DNA from: DATFBY01 sp035253585
Lineage (GTDB): Bacteria; Gemmatimonadota; Gemmatimonadetes; Gemmatimonadales; Gemmatimonadaceae
Direction: 5' to 3'
NCBI GenBank assembly: GCA_035253585.1
Contig: DATFBY010000094.1
Span: forward strand, 10,585-74,584
DNA: 64,000 nt
Position numbers and translations under genes: made by a program. Of this stretch, positions 42,055 through 50,018 are shown in pieces; position 1 is the first letter of the stretch; the number at the start of each line of letters is the position of its first letter. The notes below the pieces were generated by a model. That model was not told the origin of the DNA. It searched no databases and worked only from the letters and a program-made list of their open reading frames with translations.

Positions 42055-43373
42055 GGCGGGACTCGGGACTCGGGGCTCGTGACTCGGGAGTGGACCTTCT
42101 TCTCCGCCGCGGGCGCGTCCTCGATCCTTCTACGGGACGCGATGAAGTTGCCGACCTCCTTATCAGAAGCGGCGTGATCGAAAGCATTGGACGCGGGCTT
42201 GGCGCGCCTGACGATGCCGAGATACTCGATTGCGACGGGGCAATCGTGTCGCCGGGCTTCGTCGACGTACACTGCCATCTACGCGAGCCAGGGCGCGAGG
42301 ATGTGGAGACGATTGCCAGCGGCGCGCGGGCAGCGGCCGCCGGCGGGTTCACGACTGTGTGCGCGATGCCTAACACGGAGCCGGTCACCGACAATCAGGC
42401 GGCCGTTGGATTCATCATCCGCCAGGGCCTGAGCGCGGCCGCGGCACGCGTCTTCCCGATCGGCGCGATCTCGGTCGGTCAGAGAGGGGAAGCGCTGGCC
42501 GAATTTGGCGAGATGGTCGGCGCCGGCGCAGTCGCGGTGAGCGACGATGGGAAGCCGGTGGCGAGCGCGCACCTCATGCGAACGGCGCTGGAGTACGCGC
42601 AGACCTTCGAGATCCCGGTCATCGATCACTGCGAGGAGCCGACGCTGGCTCACGGTGGTTCCATGAACGAGGGACTCATGAGCGCGCGGCTCGGCCTCAA
42701 AGGAATTCCCGCCGAAGCGGAAGAGATCATGGTGGCGCGCGACATTCTCCTCGCGCGTCGAACGGGCGGACACGTGCATCTCGCGCACATGAGCACCAAG
42801 GGCTCGGTCGAGCTCATCCGGTGGGGGAAAGCGCAGGGCATTCGCGTGACGGCGGAGGTCACTCCGCATCACCTCACGCTCACCGAGTCGTCGGTCGACG
42901 GATACAACACGCACGCCAAAATGAATCCGCCGCTCCGTACCGATGCCGACGTCGAAGCGTTGCGTGAAGCGGTCCGCGATGGAACGATCGACGTGATTGC
43001 GACCGATCACGCGCCACACCACTACGATGCCAAGGAGCGCGAATTCGCCGACGCGCCATTCGGAATCGTCGGACTGGAGACCGCTCTCTCGCTGATCGTG
43101 ACCGAGCTGGTCGAGCCTGGTATCATCGACCTTTCATCGCTCGTCGAGCGAATGGCAACAGTGCCCGCGCGACTTTTCGATCTGCCCGGAGGCTCGCTCA
43201 CGACGGGCACTACGGCGGACATCACTGTGTTCGATCCGAGACGCGAGTTCATCGTGGACCCCGCACGCTTTCTCTCCAAGGGACGCAATACGCCGTATGC
43301 GGGACGGCGACTGCGCGGGCGCGCGCTCTTCACGATCGTCGGGGGCCGTGTGGTGCACCGGTTGACCGACTGA
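42051..43373 (+). CDS. pyrC: Dihydroorotase
   Basis: Third enzyme of pyrimidine synthesis, type I dihydroorotase, 440 residues. Zinc ligands are in VDVHCHLREPG, with the late DHAPHH and the central KMNPPLRT segment. The GTG start at 42051 overlaps pyrB and has AAAGGAG 10 bp upstream, so the first 13 residues (RRDSGLGARDSG) are probably translated. They come from a 7-bp tandem repeat and are not part of the family. GTG 42090 would remove them but has poorer initiation context. Confidence 0.95.
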   Translation: MRRDSGLGARDSGVDLLLRRGRVLDPSTGRDEVADLLIRSGVIESIGRGLGAPDDAEILDCDGAIVSPGFVDVHCHLREPGREDVETIASGARAAAAGGFTTVCAMPNTEPVTDNQAAVGFIIRQGLSAAAARVFPIGAISVGQRGEALAEFGEMVGAGAVAVSDDGKPVASAHLMRTALEYAQTFEIPVIDHCEEPTLAHGGSMNEGLMSARLGLKGIPAEAEEIMVARDILLARRTGGHVHLAHMSTKGSVELIRWGKAQGIRVTAEVTPHHLTLTESSVDGYNTHAKMNPPLRTDADVEALREAVRDGTIDVIATDHAPHHYDAKEREFADAPFGIVGLETALSLIVTELVEPGIIDLSSLVERMATVPARLFDLPGGSLTTGTTADITVFDPRREFIVDPARFLSKGRNTPYAGRRLRGRALFTIVGGRVVHRLTD

Positions 43374-43374
43374 G

Positions 43375-44067
43375 ATGGCCACCGGGATCGGCATTCGTCG
43401 CGACATCGTTCGCGTCTGCCAACGCCTCTACGAGCGCGGGCTGATCGCGGGGCAGGACGGAAACGTCTCGGTGCGCCTTGCCCCCGACCGGATTCTGGTG
43501 ACGCCGGCCGGGATGTCGAAAGTCGACGTCCGGCCCGAGGACCTGGTCGAGATCACGATCGGCGGCCGCCACCTGAGGGGCTCAAGACGCTCGTCCTCGG
43601 AGGTTGCGGTCCATCTGCGGATCTACGACCGCCGTCCGGACGTCATGGCGGTAGTCCACGCCCACCCGCCCACCGCCACCGGCTTCGCGGTGGCTGGAGA
43701 AAGTTTTGACCTTTGCGTGCTTCCAGAGGTCATCTATGCAGTCGGCTGGGTGCCACTGGTACCCTATGCGACACCGGGAACGGAAGAATTGGCCGACCAG
43801 TTCGAACCTTTCTTGGCATCGCACGACGCTTTCCTGATGGCCAATCACGGCGCGGTGACGGTCGGACCCTCGCTCCTCCTCGCACATCAGCGCATGGAGA
43901 GTCTGGAGCACTCGGCCAAGATCGTTCTCACCGCACGGCTGTTGGGGCGGGTAAACGAGCTGAGCGAAGCGGACGTCGCCGCCCTGGAGGCGGCACGCGC
44001 TCGAAGTGGAATCGGTGGTGCGTATCCCGGGTGTCCGATCCCGAGTACGCCGCGACGAGTGAGATGA
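43375..44067 (+). CDS. Class II aldolase/adducin-family protein
   Basis: A 230-residue zinc-dependent aldolase-like protein. Motifs are GNVSVRLAPDRILVTPAGM near residue 30, the zinc histidines in VVHAHPPTATGFA near 85-90, and LMANHGAVTVG. It resembles L-fuculose-phosphate aldolase and related epimerases. A specific substrate cannot be assigned, and its place after pyrC gives no hint. It starts one base after the pyrC stop; its own stop overlaps the next ATG. Confidence 0.87.
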   Translation: MATGIGIRRDIVRVCQRLYERGLIAGQDGNVSVRLAPDRILVTPAGMSKVDVRPEDLVEITIGGRHLRGSRRSSSEVAVHLRIYDRRPDVMAVVHAHPPTATGFAVAGESFDLCVLPEVIYAVGWVPLVPYATPGTEELADQFEPFLASHDAFLMANHGAVTVGPSLLLAHQRMESLEHSAKIVLTARLLGRVNELSEADVAALEAARARSGIGGAYPGCPIPSTPRRVR

Positions 44068-44990
44068 CCAGGCGGATGAGCAACGACGTGAGCACGGAGC
44101 AGGCAGTCGCCGCCCTACTGGCCGAGCGACAGCGATACGAGGCGTGGCTGAGCGCGCTCGAAGCGAAGCGCGCGAACACGCCCGTCCACATCTACCAACG
44201 CGTGCACGCCGACTACTCCTCGCGGCTGCAGCGCGTGGTCGAGCAGTTAGGCACGCACCGCAGCGCGATTCAGGAGCTCGCCAACAACCTCGGCGATCGA
44301 TTGACGTCGCTCGACATCGACGAGTCGAAGCACCGCGACGAGCGCGCCGAAGCGGAAGTTCGCTCGGCCGTCGGTGAGATGTCGAAGGAGGAAGCGGCGA
44401 CGATCATTCAGCGGACGGACGCCGAGCTCCATCGCATCAATGCCGAGCGATCCGGCATCACCGAAGAGCTGACGCGTTATCGGCAGATGCTCGAGATCGG
44501 AATGGAGATGCCGAAGCCGCAGCGGAGCGCGGCAGCGGCGCCCGCGGCTCCCGCGCCGGCAGCGTCCTCGGCGCCGGCGAATGCGCCGGTCAAGACGAGC
44601 TTCGATGAGCTCGAGTTCCTGAATTCGGTGACACGGAGTAATGGCGGCGGCGCCGCGAATCGCGCGGCGTCCACGCAGACGTCACGCGACCTGGGCGTTC
44701 CGATGATCGAGCACGGTGGCACGATGGGGCTGCCCGAGCACGGGAGCTCATCGATCGCCGCCGATCACTCGCTCGAGACGTCGCTGCGCGAGATGCCGGG
44801 GGCACCATACATCGCCACCGAAGAGCCGAAGAGCGGCCCGCGCGCCACCGCGCGTGAGAGCGTTCCATCGTTCCTGAAAGACATGCCGCCCGAGCAGGTG
44901 AAGACGCTCAAGTGTCAGGAGTGCGCGACGCTGAACTATCCGACCGAGTGGTATTGCGAGAGGTGCGGGGCGGAGCTGGCGGCGCTGTAG
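44064..44990 (+). CDS. Coiled-coil protein with C-terminal zinc ribbon
   Basis: A 308-residue protein from ATG 44064 (ATG 44076 also possible). The N-terminal half is strongly helical and charged (AVAALLAERQRYEAWLSALE through ELTRYRQMLEIGM), likely coiled coil to residue 145. A Pro/Ala linker follows near 150-175. The C-terminus has a short zinc ribbon: CQECATLNYPTEWYCERCG (two CxxC pairs). No enzymatic motif. The layout recalls adaptor proteins, but I do not recognise the family. Confidence 0.75.
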   Translation: MTRRMSNDVSTEQAVAALLAERQRYEAWLSALEAKRANTPVHIYQRVHADYSSRLQRVVEQLGTHRSAIQELANNLGDRLTSLDIDESKHRDERAEAEVRSAVGEMSKEEAATIIQRTDAELHRINAERSGITEELTRYRQMLEIGMEMPKPQRSAAAAPAAPAPAASSAPANAPVKTSFDELEFLNSVTRSNGGGAANRAASTQTSRDLGVPMIEHGGTMGLPEHGSSSIAADHSLETSLREMPGAPYIATEEPKSGPRATARESVPSFLKDMPPEQVKTLKCQECATLNYPTEWYCERCGAELAAL

Positions 44991-45001
44991 GAGTGGGACT
45001 G

Positions 45002-45094
45002 GGGACTGGGGACTCGGGATGAACACAAGGAAGCGCCGGTCGGCAAAGCCGACCGGCGCTTTCAGTTTCCGCCGAGTCCCGAGTCCCCAGTCCC
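45002..45094. repeat. Outer inverted arms of a 7-bp tandem repeat flanking a terminator
   Basis: GGGACTGGGGACTCGGGA (45002-45019) and its exact complement TCCCGAGTCCCCAGTCCC (45077-45094), 18 bp each. Each is built of 7-bp units such as ACTGGGG/GAGTCCC. They enclose the 45031-45061 hairpin, so the whole element can fold as one long nested stem between convergent genes. Confidence 0.88.
45031..45064. terminator. Bidirectional terminator between the zinc-ribbon gene and rpsT
   Basis: AAGCGCCGGTCGGC (45031-45044), AAA loop, GCCGACCGGCGCTT (45048-45061): a perfect 14-bp stem. T residues follow on the plus strand and AAGG lies on the other side. It lies between convergent genes and is framed by the longer tandem-repeat arms. 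Confidence 0.88.
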
Positions 45095-45098
45095 GGCC

Positions 45099-45332
45099 TT
45101 ACTTCGTCCTCGCCAACGCGCTCTTGTGCCGCGCGGCCGCATTGCGGTGAATGAGCCCCTTTCGGGCCGCGCGGTCGAGAAGGCTGATCGCCTTCTGCTT
45201 ATCGGTGGCCGAAGCCTGGCCGCTCCTCGCCTTCTTCAGCGCCGTCCGCAACGCGGAGCGCTGCGCGCGATTGCGGACCGTGGCCGCGCGCGACTTCCGC
45301 ATGTTCTTCTTCGCGGACTGGATATTGGGCAC
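45099..45332 (-). CDS. rpsT: 30S ribosomal protein S20
   Basis: A 77-residue basic helical protein on the minus strand, starting MPNIQSAKKNMRKSRAATVR and ending GLIHRNAAARHKSALART. This is the S20 pattern. It binds 16S rRNA early in 30S assembly. Monocistronic, divergent from the M50 protease gene across a 198-bp gap in which I see no strong motif other than short GATTCCGG-type repeats. Confidence 0.96.
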   Translation of the reverse strand: MPNIQSAKKNMRKSRAATVRNRAQRSALRTALKKARSGQASATDKQKAISLLDRAARKGLIHRNAAARHKSALARTK

Positions 45333-45530
45333 GAAAAATCTCTCCGATTCGGTCGTTTCGATTTAGGGGTCAGGAGCGGGGAAACCTAGAGGCCAAAGTC
45401 ACCGATGTCAAGGCAGGACATGGCTTTGACACACTTTGCCTCCAGCACTAGTTTTCGCTCGCGAACGACCCGATTCCGGTGAATTCCACCGGCATCGCCG
45501 GATTCCGCGTGAATCCGTCCTCGCGCCCAT

Positions 45531-46232
45531 GTGCCGTTGGATTCCGAGACGATTCGCAACCTCCTGCTGCTCGCGCCGGTCCTGGTGTTTTCCGTCGTGG
45601 CACACGAGTACGCGCACGGCTACGCCGCGCTCAAGCAAGGCGACACGACGGCGCAGTCGCTCGGTCGCCTGACGTGGAATCCGATCAAGCACATTGATCC
45701 GTTCATGACAATCCTCTTCCCGCTCATGCTCTACTTCGGGTCGGGAGGACGATTCGTCTTCGGCGCGGCGAAACCGGTCCCGGTCGATCCGCGCAACTAT
45801 CGCCAGTACAGGCGCGGCGACATCATCGTCTCGCTCGCCGGCATCGCCACGAACCTCGCGCTCGCGGTGCTGTGCACGGCGCTGGTGTGGCTCTTCGGTT
45901 TTCTTGGCACGGTGTTGCCGGCGGCGCACTCGGCGCTTGCCGTCGTGCAGCTCATGATGCGCTTCGGCGTCATTCTGAATCTCGCGCTGGCGATGTTCAA
46001 CTTGCTGCCGCTCCCGCCGCTCGACGGATCGCACGTGGCCAAGCACTTCATGTCACCATCGATCGCGCAGCAGTACGTCCGTCTCGCGCCATACGGCTTC
46101 ATCATCCTCATTCTGCTGATGGTGCTCGACGTTCCGATCATCTCGTGGTGGATGGCACCCGCGTACGGCGCTGCTGGCGTGCTCCTGCGTCTCATTCCCG
46201 GCACCCTCGTACTTCCACCGCCGTGGACGTGA
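45531..46232 (+). CDS. M50-family (site-2-protease-like) membrane metalloprotease
   Basis: A 233-residue integral membrane protease. The zinc motif is VVAHEYAHGYAA near residue 25, and the second conserved site is LPLPPLDGSH near residue 165, where the aspartate completes the metal site. There are about five membrane helices and no PDZ domain, so it is of the short S2P type often next to scpA. GTG 45531 is the likely start. Confidence 0.9.
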   Translation: MPLDSETIRNLLLLAPVLVFSVVAHEYAHGYAALKQGDTTAQSLGRLTWNPIKHIDPFMTILFPLMLYFGSGGRFVFGAAKPVPVDPRNYRQYRRGDIIVSLAGIATNLALAVLCTALVWLFGFLGTVLPAAHSALAVVQLMMRFGVILNLALAMFNLLPLPPLDGSHVAKHFMSPSIAQQYVRLAPYGFIILILLMVLDVPIISWWMAPAYGAAGVLLRLIPGTLVLPPPWT

Positions 46233-46972
46233 GCCGCGTCGTCGACCTACCCGAACCCGAGACTTCGGGCGCGTTCGTCGTCGAGCTCGATGCGTTCTCC
46301 GGGCCTCTCGATCTTCTCCTCGCGCTCATTCGCGAGGAACAGGTCGAGATTACGGACATTCCGATCGCGCGCATCTGCGAGCAGTTTCTGGCCCGCATCC
46401 ACCTCTTGGGGCTGGCCGAGGCCGCCGAGTATCTCGAGATGGCCGCGCGACTCCTACGCATCAAAGCGCAAATGCTTCTCCCTCGTCCCAACGATGAGGA
46501 AGGATGGGACGATCCGAGGGCTGAGCTCGTTAGGCGGCTGCTCGAGTATCAGCAGATGCGAGAAGTGGTGGACATTCTGGAGCGGCGCGGCGAGGCACGG
46601 CGCAGTCGTCTCGCGCGCGGATATCTTCCGCAGGAGCCCGCGCCCGCGCTGGCGCCGCTTACGCTCTCGCTTCCGCAGCTCCTGGCTGCCGTCGATCGCG
46701 TCCTGCGTCTCGCGTCGGTGCCGACGGTGCACGATGTCGTCCCACGCGCGCTCGACGTCGACGGTGCAATCCTGGCCATTCGCGAGCTGCTCGCATTGCG
46801 TACGCGCGCGTTTTGGGGCGACGTCGTGCGCGCCGGCGCGGAGCCATGGGAAATCCTCTCGAGCCTTCTCGCGCTCCTCGAGCTCGCGCGCCGCGGCGAG
46901 GTTCGTCTCGCGCAACACCGTCCCTTTGCCTCCATGGAGATCTCGCGTGACATCGCTCGCGAAACTGCTTGA
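46229..46972 (+). CDS. scpA: Segregation and condensation protein A
   Basis: Kleisin subunit of the SMC-ScpAB condensin. It has 247 residues from GTG 46229 (GTG 46223 also possible), overlapping the protease stop. The core starts VVELDAFSGPLDLLLALIRE, then EYLEMAARLLRIKAQMLLP, and a C-terminal winged-helix region. It joins SMC heads. scpB follows and overlaps by 26 bp. Confidence 0.93.
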   Translation: MSRVVDLPEPETSGAFVVELDAFSGPLDLLLALIREEQVEITDIPIARICEQFLARIHLLGLAEAAEYLEMAARLLRIKAQMLLPRPNDEEGWDDPRAELVRRLLEYQQMREVVDILERRGEARRSRLARGYLPQEPAPALAPLTLSLPQLLAAVDRVLRLASVPTVHDVVPRALDVDGAILAIRELLALRTRAFWGDVVRAGAEPWEILSSLLALLELARRGEVRLAQHRPFASMEISRDIARETA

Positions 46973-47489
46973 GGCCGCGCTCTTCGCGAGCGGACGGCCG
47001 ATTCCCGCGGAGGAGCTTCGCGCGCTCGAGCCTGAAGCGTCGCCCGCCGAGATCGCGCTCGCGCTGGATGAGATTCGCGAGCACTACGAGATCGAAGGGC
47101 ACGGGGTCGAGCTGGTCGAGCTGGGCGGCGGCTGGCAAATTCTCACTCGCCCGGAGTACACCGAGACGATCGAGCGAGCACAGCTGGCGACGCGTCCGGC
47201 ACGATTGTCCGCCGCCGCGCTCGAGACGCTGGCAATCATCGCCTATCGGCAGCCGCTTGGCCGAGCGGAGATCGAGGAGATTCGGGGCGTGTCGGTAGGC
47301 GGTATGCTCAAGACGCTCTTGGAGCGCGGCTTGATCGATGTCGTCGGACGCGCCGAAGGGCTCGGACGGCCGTTGCTCTACGGGACGACGCCCGTCTTTC
47401 TTGAGCAGTTCGCGCTCCGTCATCTGGAGGAGCTGCCGCGCGCCGACGAGCTGGCGATCGCTTTGCGCGCGGAAGCGCGGGCGGAGTGA
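46947..47489 (+). CDS. scpB: Segregation and condensation protein B
   Basis: Winged-helix dimer that binds the ScpA linker. It has 180 residues from GTG 46947. The segments LLEAALFASGRPIPAEELRA, LELGGGW-type strands and ALETLAIIAYRQPLGRAEIE, followed by LLYGTTPVFLEQF, are family hallmarks. The frame is open upstream through scpA but in the wrong frame for it. The stop overlaps the next gene. Confidence 0.93.
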   Translation: MTSLAKLLEAALFASGRPIPAEELRALEPEASPAEIALALDEIREHYEIEGHGVELVELGGGWQILTRPEYTETIERAQLATRPARLSAAALETLAIIAYRQPLGRAEIEEIRGVSVGGMLKTLLERGLIDVVGRAEGLGRPLLYGTTPVFLEQFALRHLEELPRADELAIALRAEARAE

Positions 47490-48265
47490 GAGCGGGAAAA
47501 AAGGGCGAAGGGAGGAGAGAGGAGAGAGTTACTCCTCCGAAGATCGAAGACATGCGGATTCAGCGCGCGCTCGCGCGCGCCGGAATCGCATCGCGACGCG
47601 CGGCCGAAGGATTGGTGGCCGCCGGGCGGGTGACCGTCAACGGCTCGGTGGCAGGGATCGGACAGGTCGTAAATCCCGCGCGTGACGACATCCGCGTCGA
47701 CGGCGCGAAAGTGGCGCAGCCGACCGCGACGACCTGGCTCGTGTTGAACAAGCCGGCCGGCGTCATGACGACGCGGTCGGATCCGGCAGGCCGGCGAACC
47801 GTGTTCGATCTCGTTCAAGATGTGCCGGGGCTCACCTATGTGGGCCGTCTCGATTATCTGACGGAAGGAGTCTTGCTGCTGACCACCGATGGCGCCGCGG
47901 CGCATGCGCTCACGCACCCGAGCCGGGAGATCGAGCGCACCTACGTCGCCACCGTACGAGGAAACGCCGGACCTGCCGCTCGTCAGGCGATGCGCGGCGT
48001 CGAGCTCGAAGACGGTCCGGTCCGCGCCACGTCGGCGCGCGCCGAGCCGAAAGGGAAGGGGCGCTGGGAGCTCGAGCTCACCATCGCCGAAGGGCGCAAT
48101 CGCGAAGTGCGCCGCCTCTGCGAGGCGCTGGAGTTGGAAGTCGATCGGCTGGTGCGTACGCGCTTCGGACCGGTCACGCTTGGCGCGCTCGCGCCGGGCC
48201 AAACCAGAGAACTCACGAAGCGCGAGCGCGAGATCATCGCCGCGCTGACGACGATGGAGCACTAG
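47486..48265 (+). CDS. rluB: Pseudouridine synthase, RluB/RsuA family
   Basis: Modifies 23S or 16S rRNA. An S4 domain (MRIQRALARAGIASRRAAEG) is followed by the catalytic domain with GRLDYLTEGVLLLTTDG (catalytic Asp) and late NREVRRLCEAL. GTG 47486 overlaps the scpB stop, but the first 22 residues are encoded by a purine-rich GGAGA tract. ATG 47552 starts right at the S4 domain and may be the true start. Position after scpAB is typical of rluB. Confidence 0.92.
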   Translation: MRAGKKGEGRREERVTPPKIEDMRIQRALARAGIASRRAAEGLVAAGRVTVNGSVAGIGQVVNPARDDIRVDGAKVAQPTATTWLVLNKPAGVMTTRSDPAGRRTVFDLVQDVPGLTYVGRLDYLTEGVLLLTTDGAAAHALTHPSREIERTYVATVRGNAGPAARQAMRGVELEDGPVRATSARAEPKGKGRWELELTIAEGRNREVRRLCEALELEVDRLVRTRFGPVTLGALAPGQTRELTKREREIIAALTTMEH

Positions 48266-48271
48266 TTAGGC

Positions 48272-49903
48272 ATGGAGCTGCGACAGTCGACGACGCTGCT
48301 GCTCGGCGGGAGTGGTCTGGTAGGAATGGCCGTTGCCCGGCGCCTGCTCGCGTTCGAGCCCAAGCGCATCGTGATCGGTGGCTTGACGCGCGATGAGGCC
48401 GAAAGGAGCGCGCTGGAGCTGCGGCGCGATGCGAAGGGCGTCACGGTGGATGCCGTCTGGGGGAACATCTTCGTTCCCGCCGACGCGAAGAGCTCCTATC
48501 GTAACGAGCTGCTCACGTCGCCGACGATGCGTCGCCGACTGGTCGATGAAATGCTGCGGCCGACCACCGCCGACTCGCTCGAGCACGATCTCCTCTTTCA
48601 GTGGCTGTCACGCTTCAAGCCCGATGTCGTCGTGGACTGCGTCAACACCGCGACCGCCTTCGCGTATCAGGACGTCTTCGCCAGCGCGAAGCGTGTGCTC
48701 CAGGCAGCGGACGACAAGACGATCGACGTCGAGATTGTCGAGCGTCATCTGCTGACGCTGCCGATGCCGCAGCTCATCCGCCACATGGAGATCCTGTACG
48801 AAGGGATGCGCCGCGCCGAGACCAAGGCGTACGTGAAGATCGGCACCAGCGGTACCGGTGGAATGGGGCTCAACATCCCATACACGCATAGCGAAGAGCG
48901 TCCGTCGCGTACGCTGATGACCAAGTCGGCCGTGGCTGGCGCGCAGAGCCTCTTCCTCTTCCTGCTCGGCCGCACGCCGGGCGCGCCGGCTACGATCGAG
49001 ATCAAGCCGACCGCTGCGATCGCTTGGCGCGAGATCGCATTCGGTCCAATCCGGCGCGGCGGTGAAGTTCTCGAGCTCGTCGACTGCGAGCAACCGATTC
49101 CAGTCGACAGCGCATTCCAGGCGAACGCGAGCGGTTGGAAGAGTCTCGGCGAGCCGCTGGAGAGCGCGTACATCAATGTCGGTGAGAACGGGCTCTTCGC
49201 CCGCGACGAGTTCGAGACGGTGAGCGCGCTCGGGCAGATGGAGCTCGTCACGCCGGAAGAGATCGCCGATGTCGTCGTGATGGAGCTCACGGGCCGGCCG
49301 ACGGGGCGCGACATCGTCGCGGCGTTCGACGGTGCGACGATGGGTCCGACGTATCGCGGCGGCTACCTTCGGTCGGTGGCCGTGCAGGGGCTGCAGGCGA
49401 TCGAGCGCGAGCACGGTGTGCGGTCGATCGCGTTCGAAATGCTCGGACCGCCGCGGCTCACCAAGCTGCTGTACGAGGCGTACGTGCTGAGCCGCATCTG
49501 CCCGTCCGTGAGCGCGCTGGCGTCGTCCACGCCCGAAGAGATATCTCGCGACGCGGAAGATCTGTTGCGCCGGCGCGAGCCGGAGCTTCGTCGTCTCATC
49601 CTGTCCGTCGGACTTCCGATCTTGCTTCCTGACGGACGGTCGTTGCTCCGTGGGAAGACAGTGGTTGTCCCCCCTGATGGACGGGGAGCCGACATCGCGC
49701 CGCGCGGATGGGTCGATCTTCGCGTCGCCAACATGGAGCATTGGGTGCGGCGTGCATGTCAGATCGCATCGATGCCCCGCGACACGCGCACCGGCTCCAG
49801 TGCTCGCTGGACGGCTGCAGACCCTGATGGACCGATCGAGCCGCCGCGAATGGCCGTATGGATCTTCGAAGAAGAAGACGGCGGATTCCGCGTCAAGCGA
49901 TAG
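48272..49903 (+). CDS. Large NAD(P)-binding Rossmann protein of unknown function
   Basis: A 543-residue protein with an N-terminal dinucleotide site TLLLGGSGLVGMAVARRLL and a DVVVDCVNTATAF strand typical of extended short-chain dehydrogenases. The remainder (from about residue 180) is long and not recognisable. It has no obvious catalytic Tyr-x3-Lys in the expected place, although a YVKIGTSGTGGMG segment near 187 could form part of the active site. Five bases separate it from the rluB stop. A long minus-strand frame opposite is a shadow. Confidence 0.72.
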   Translation: MELRQSTTLLLGGSGLVGMAVARRLLAFEPKRIVIGGLTRDEAERSALELRRDAKGVTVDAVWGNIFVPADAKSSYRNELLTSPTMRRRLVDEMLRPTTADSLEHDLLFQWLSRFKPDVVVDCVNTATAFAYQDVFASAKRVLQAADDKTIDVEIVERHLLTLPMPQLIRHMEILYEGMRRAETKAYVKIGTSGTGGMGLNIPYTHSEERPSRTLMTKSAVAGAQSLFLFLLGRTPGAPATIEIKPTAAIAWREIAFGPIRRGGEVLELVDCEQPIPVDSAFQANASGWKSLGEPLESAYINVGENGLFARDEFETVSALGQMELVTPEEIADVVVMELTGRPTGRDIVAAFDGATMGPTYRGGYLRSVAVQGLQAIEREHGVRSIAFEMLGPPRLTKLLYEAYVLSRICPSVSALASSTPEEISRDAEDLLRRREPELRRLILSVGLPILLPDGRSLLRGKTVVVPPDGRGADIAPRGWVDLRVANMEHWVRRACQIASMPRDTRTGSSARWTAADPDGPIEPPRMAVWIFEEEDGGFRVKR

Positions 49904-49926
49904 CGTGGCTTGGAGCGGCCCCGATC

Positions 49927-49957
49927 TTGAACCAAGCGCCCGCATCGGCAGTATAAA
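49927..49957 (+). promoter_or_regulatory. Possible promoter for the MoxR/Bat operon
   Basis: TTGAAC (49927-49932) and TATAAA (49952-49957) with a 19-bp spacer, longer than ideal. It lies about 60 bp before the moxR GTG, in the only gap before a long run of overlapping genes. Confidence 0.4.
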
Positions 49958-49960
49958 CTG

Positions 49961-49987
49961 AGGGCCGCTCCACACGGGGGCGGCCCT
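49961..49987. promoter_or_regulatory. Hairpin in the moxR leader
   Basis: AGGGCCGC (49961-49968) pairs with GCGGCCCT (49980-49987), loop of 11 nt. It is followed by CCCG, not a T-run, so it is more likely a leader hairpin or weak terminator than a classical one. It begins just after the -10-like TATAAA. Confidence 0.45.
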
Positions 49988-50018
49988 CCCGTACACGCGC
50001 TCCTGGGAGATTGAACAC

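Noticed and set aside
45463..45512. GATTCCGG-like repeated words before the M50 protease gene
   Set aside because: Short and irregular; not in 7-bp register and no perfect inverted repeat, so not listed with the tandem-repeat family.
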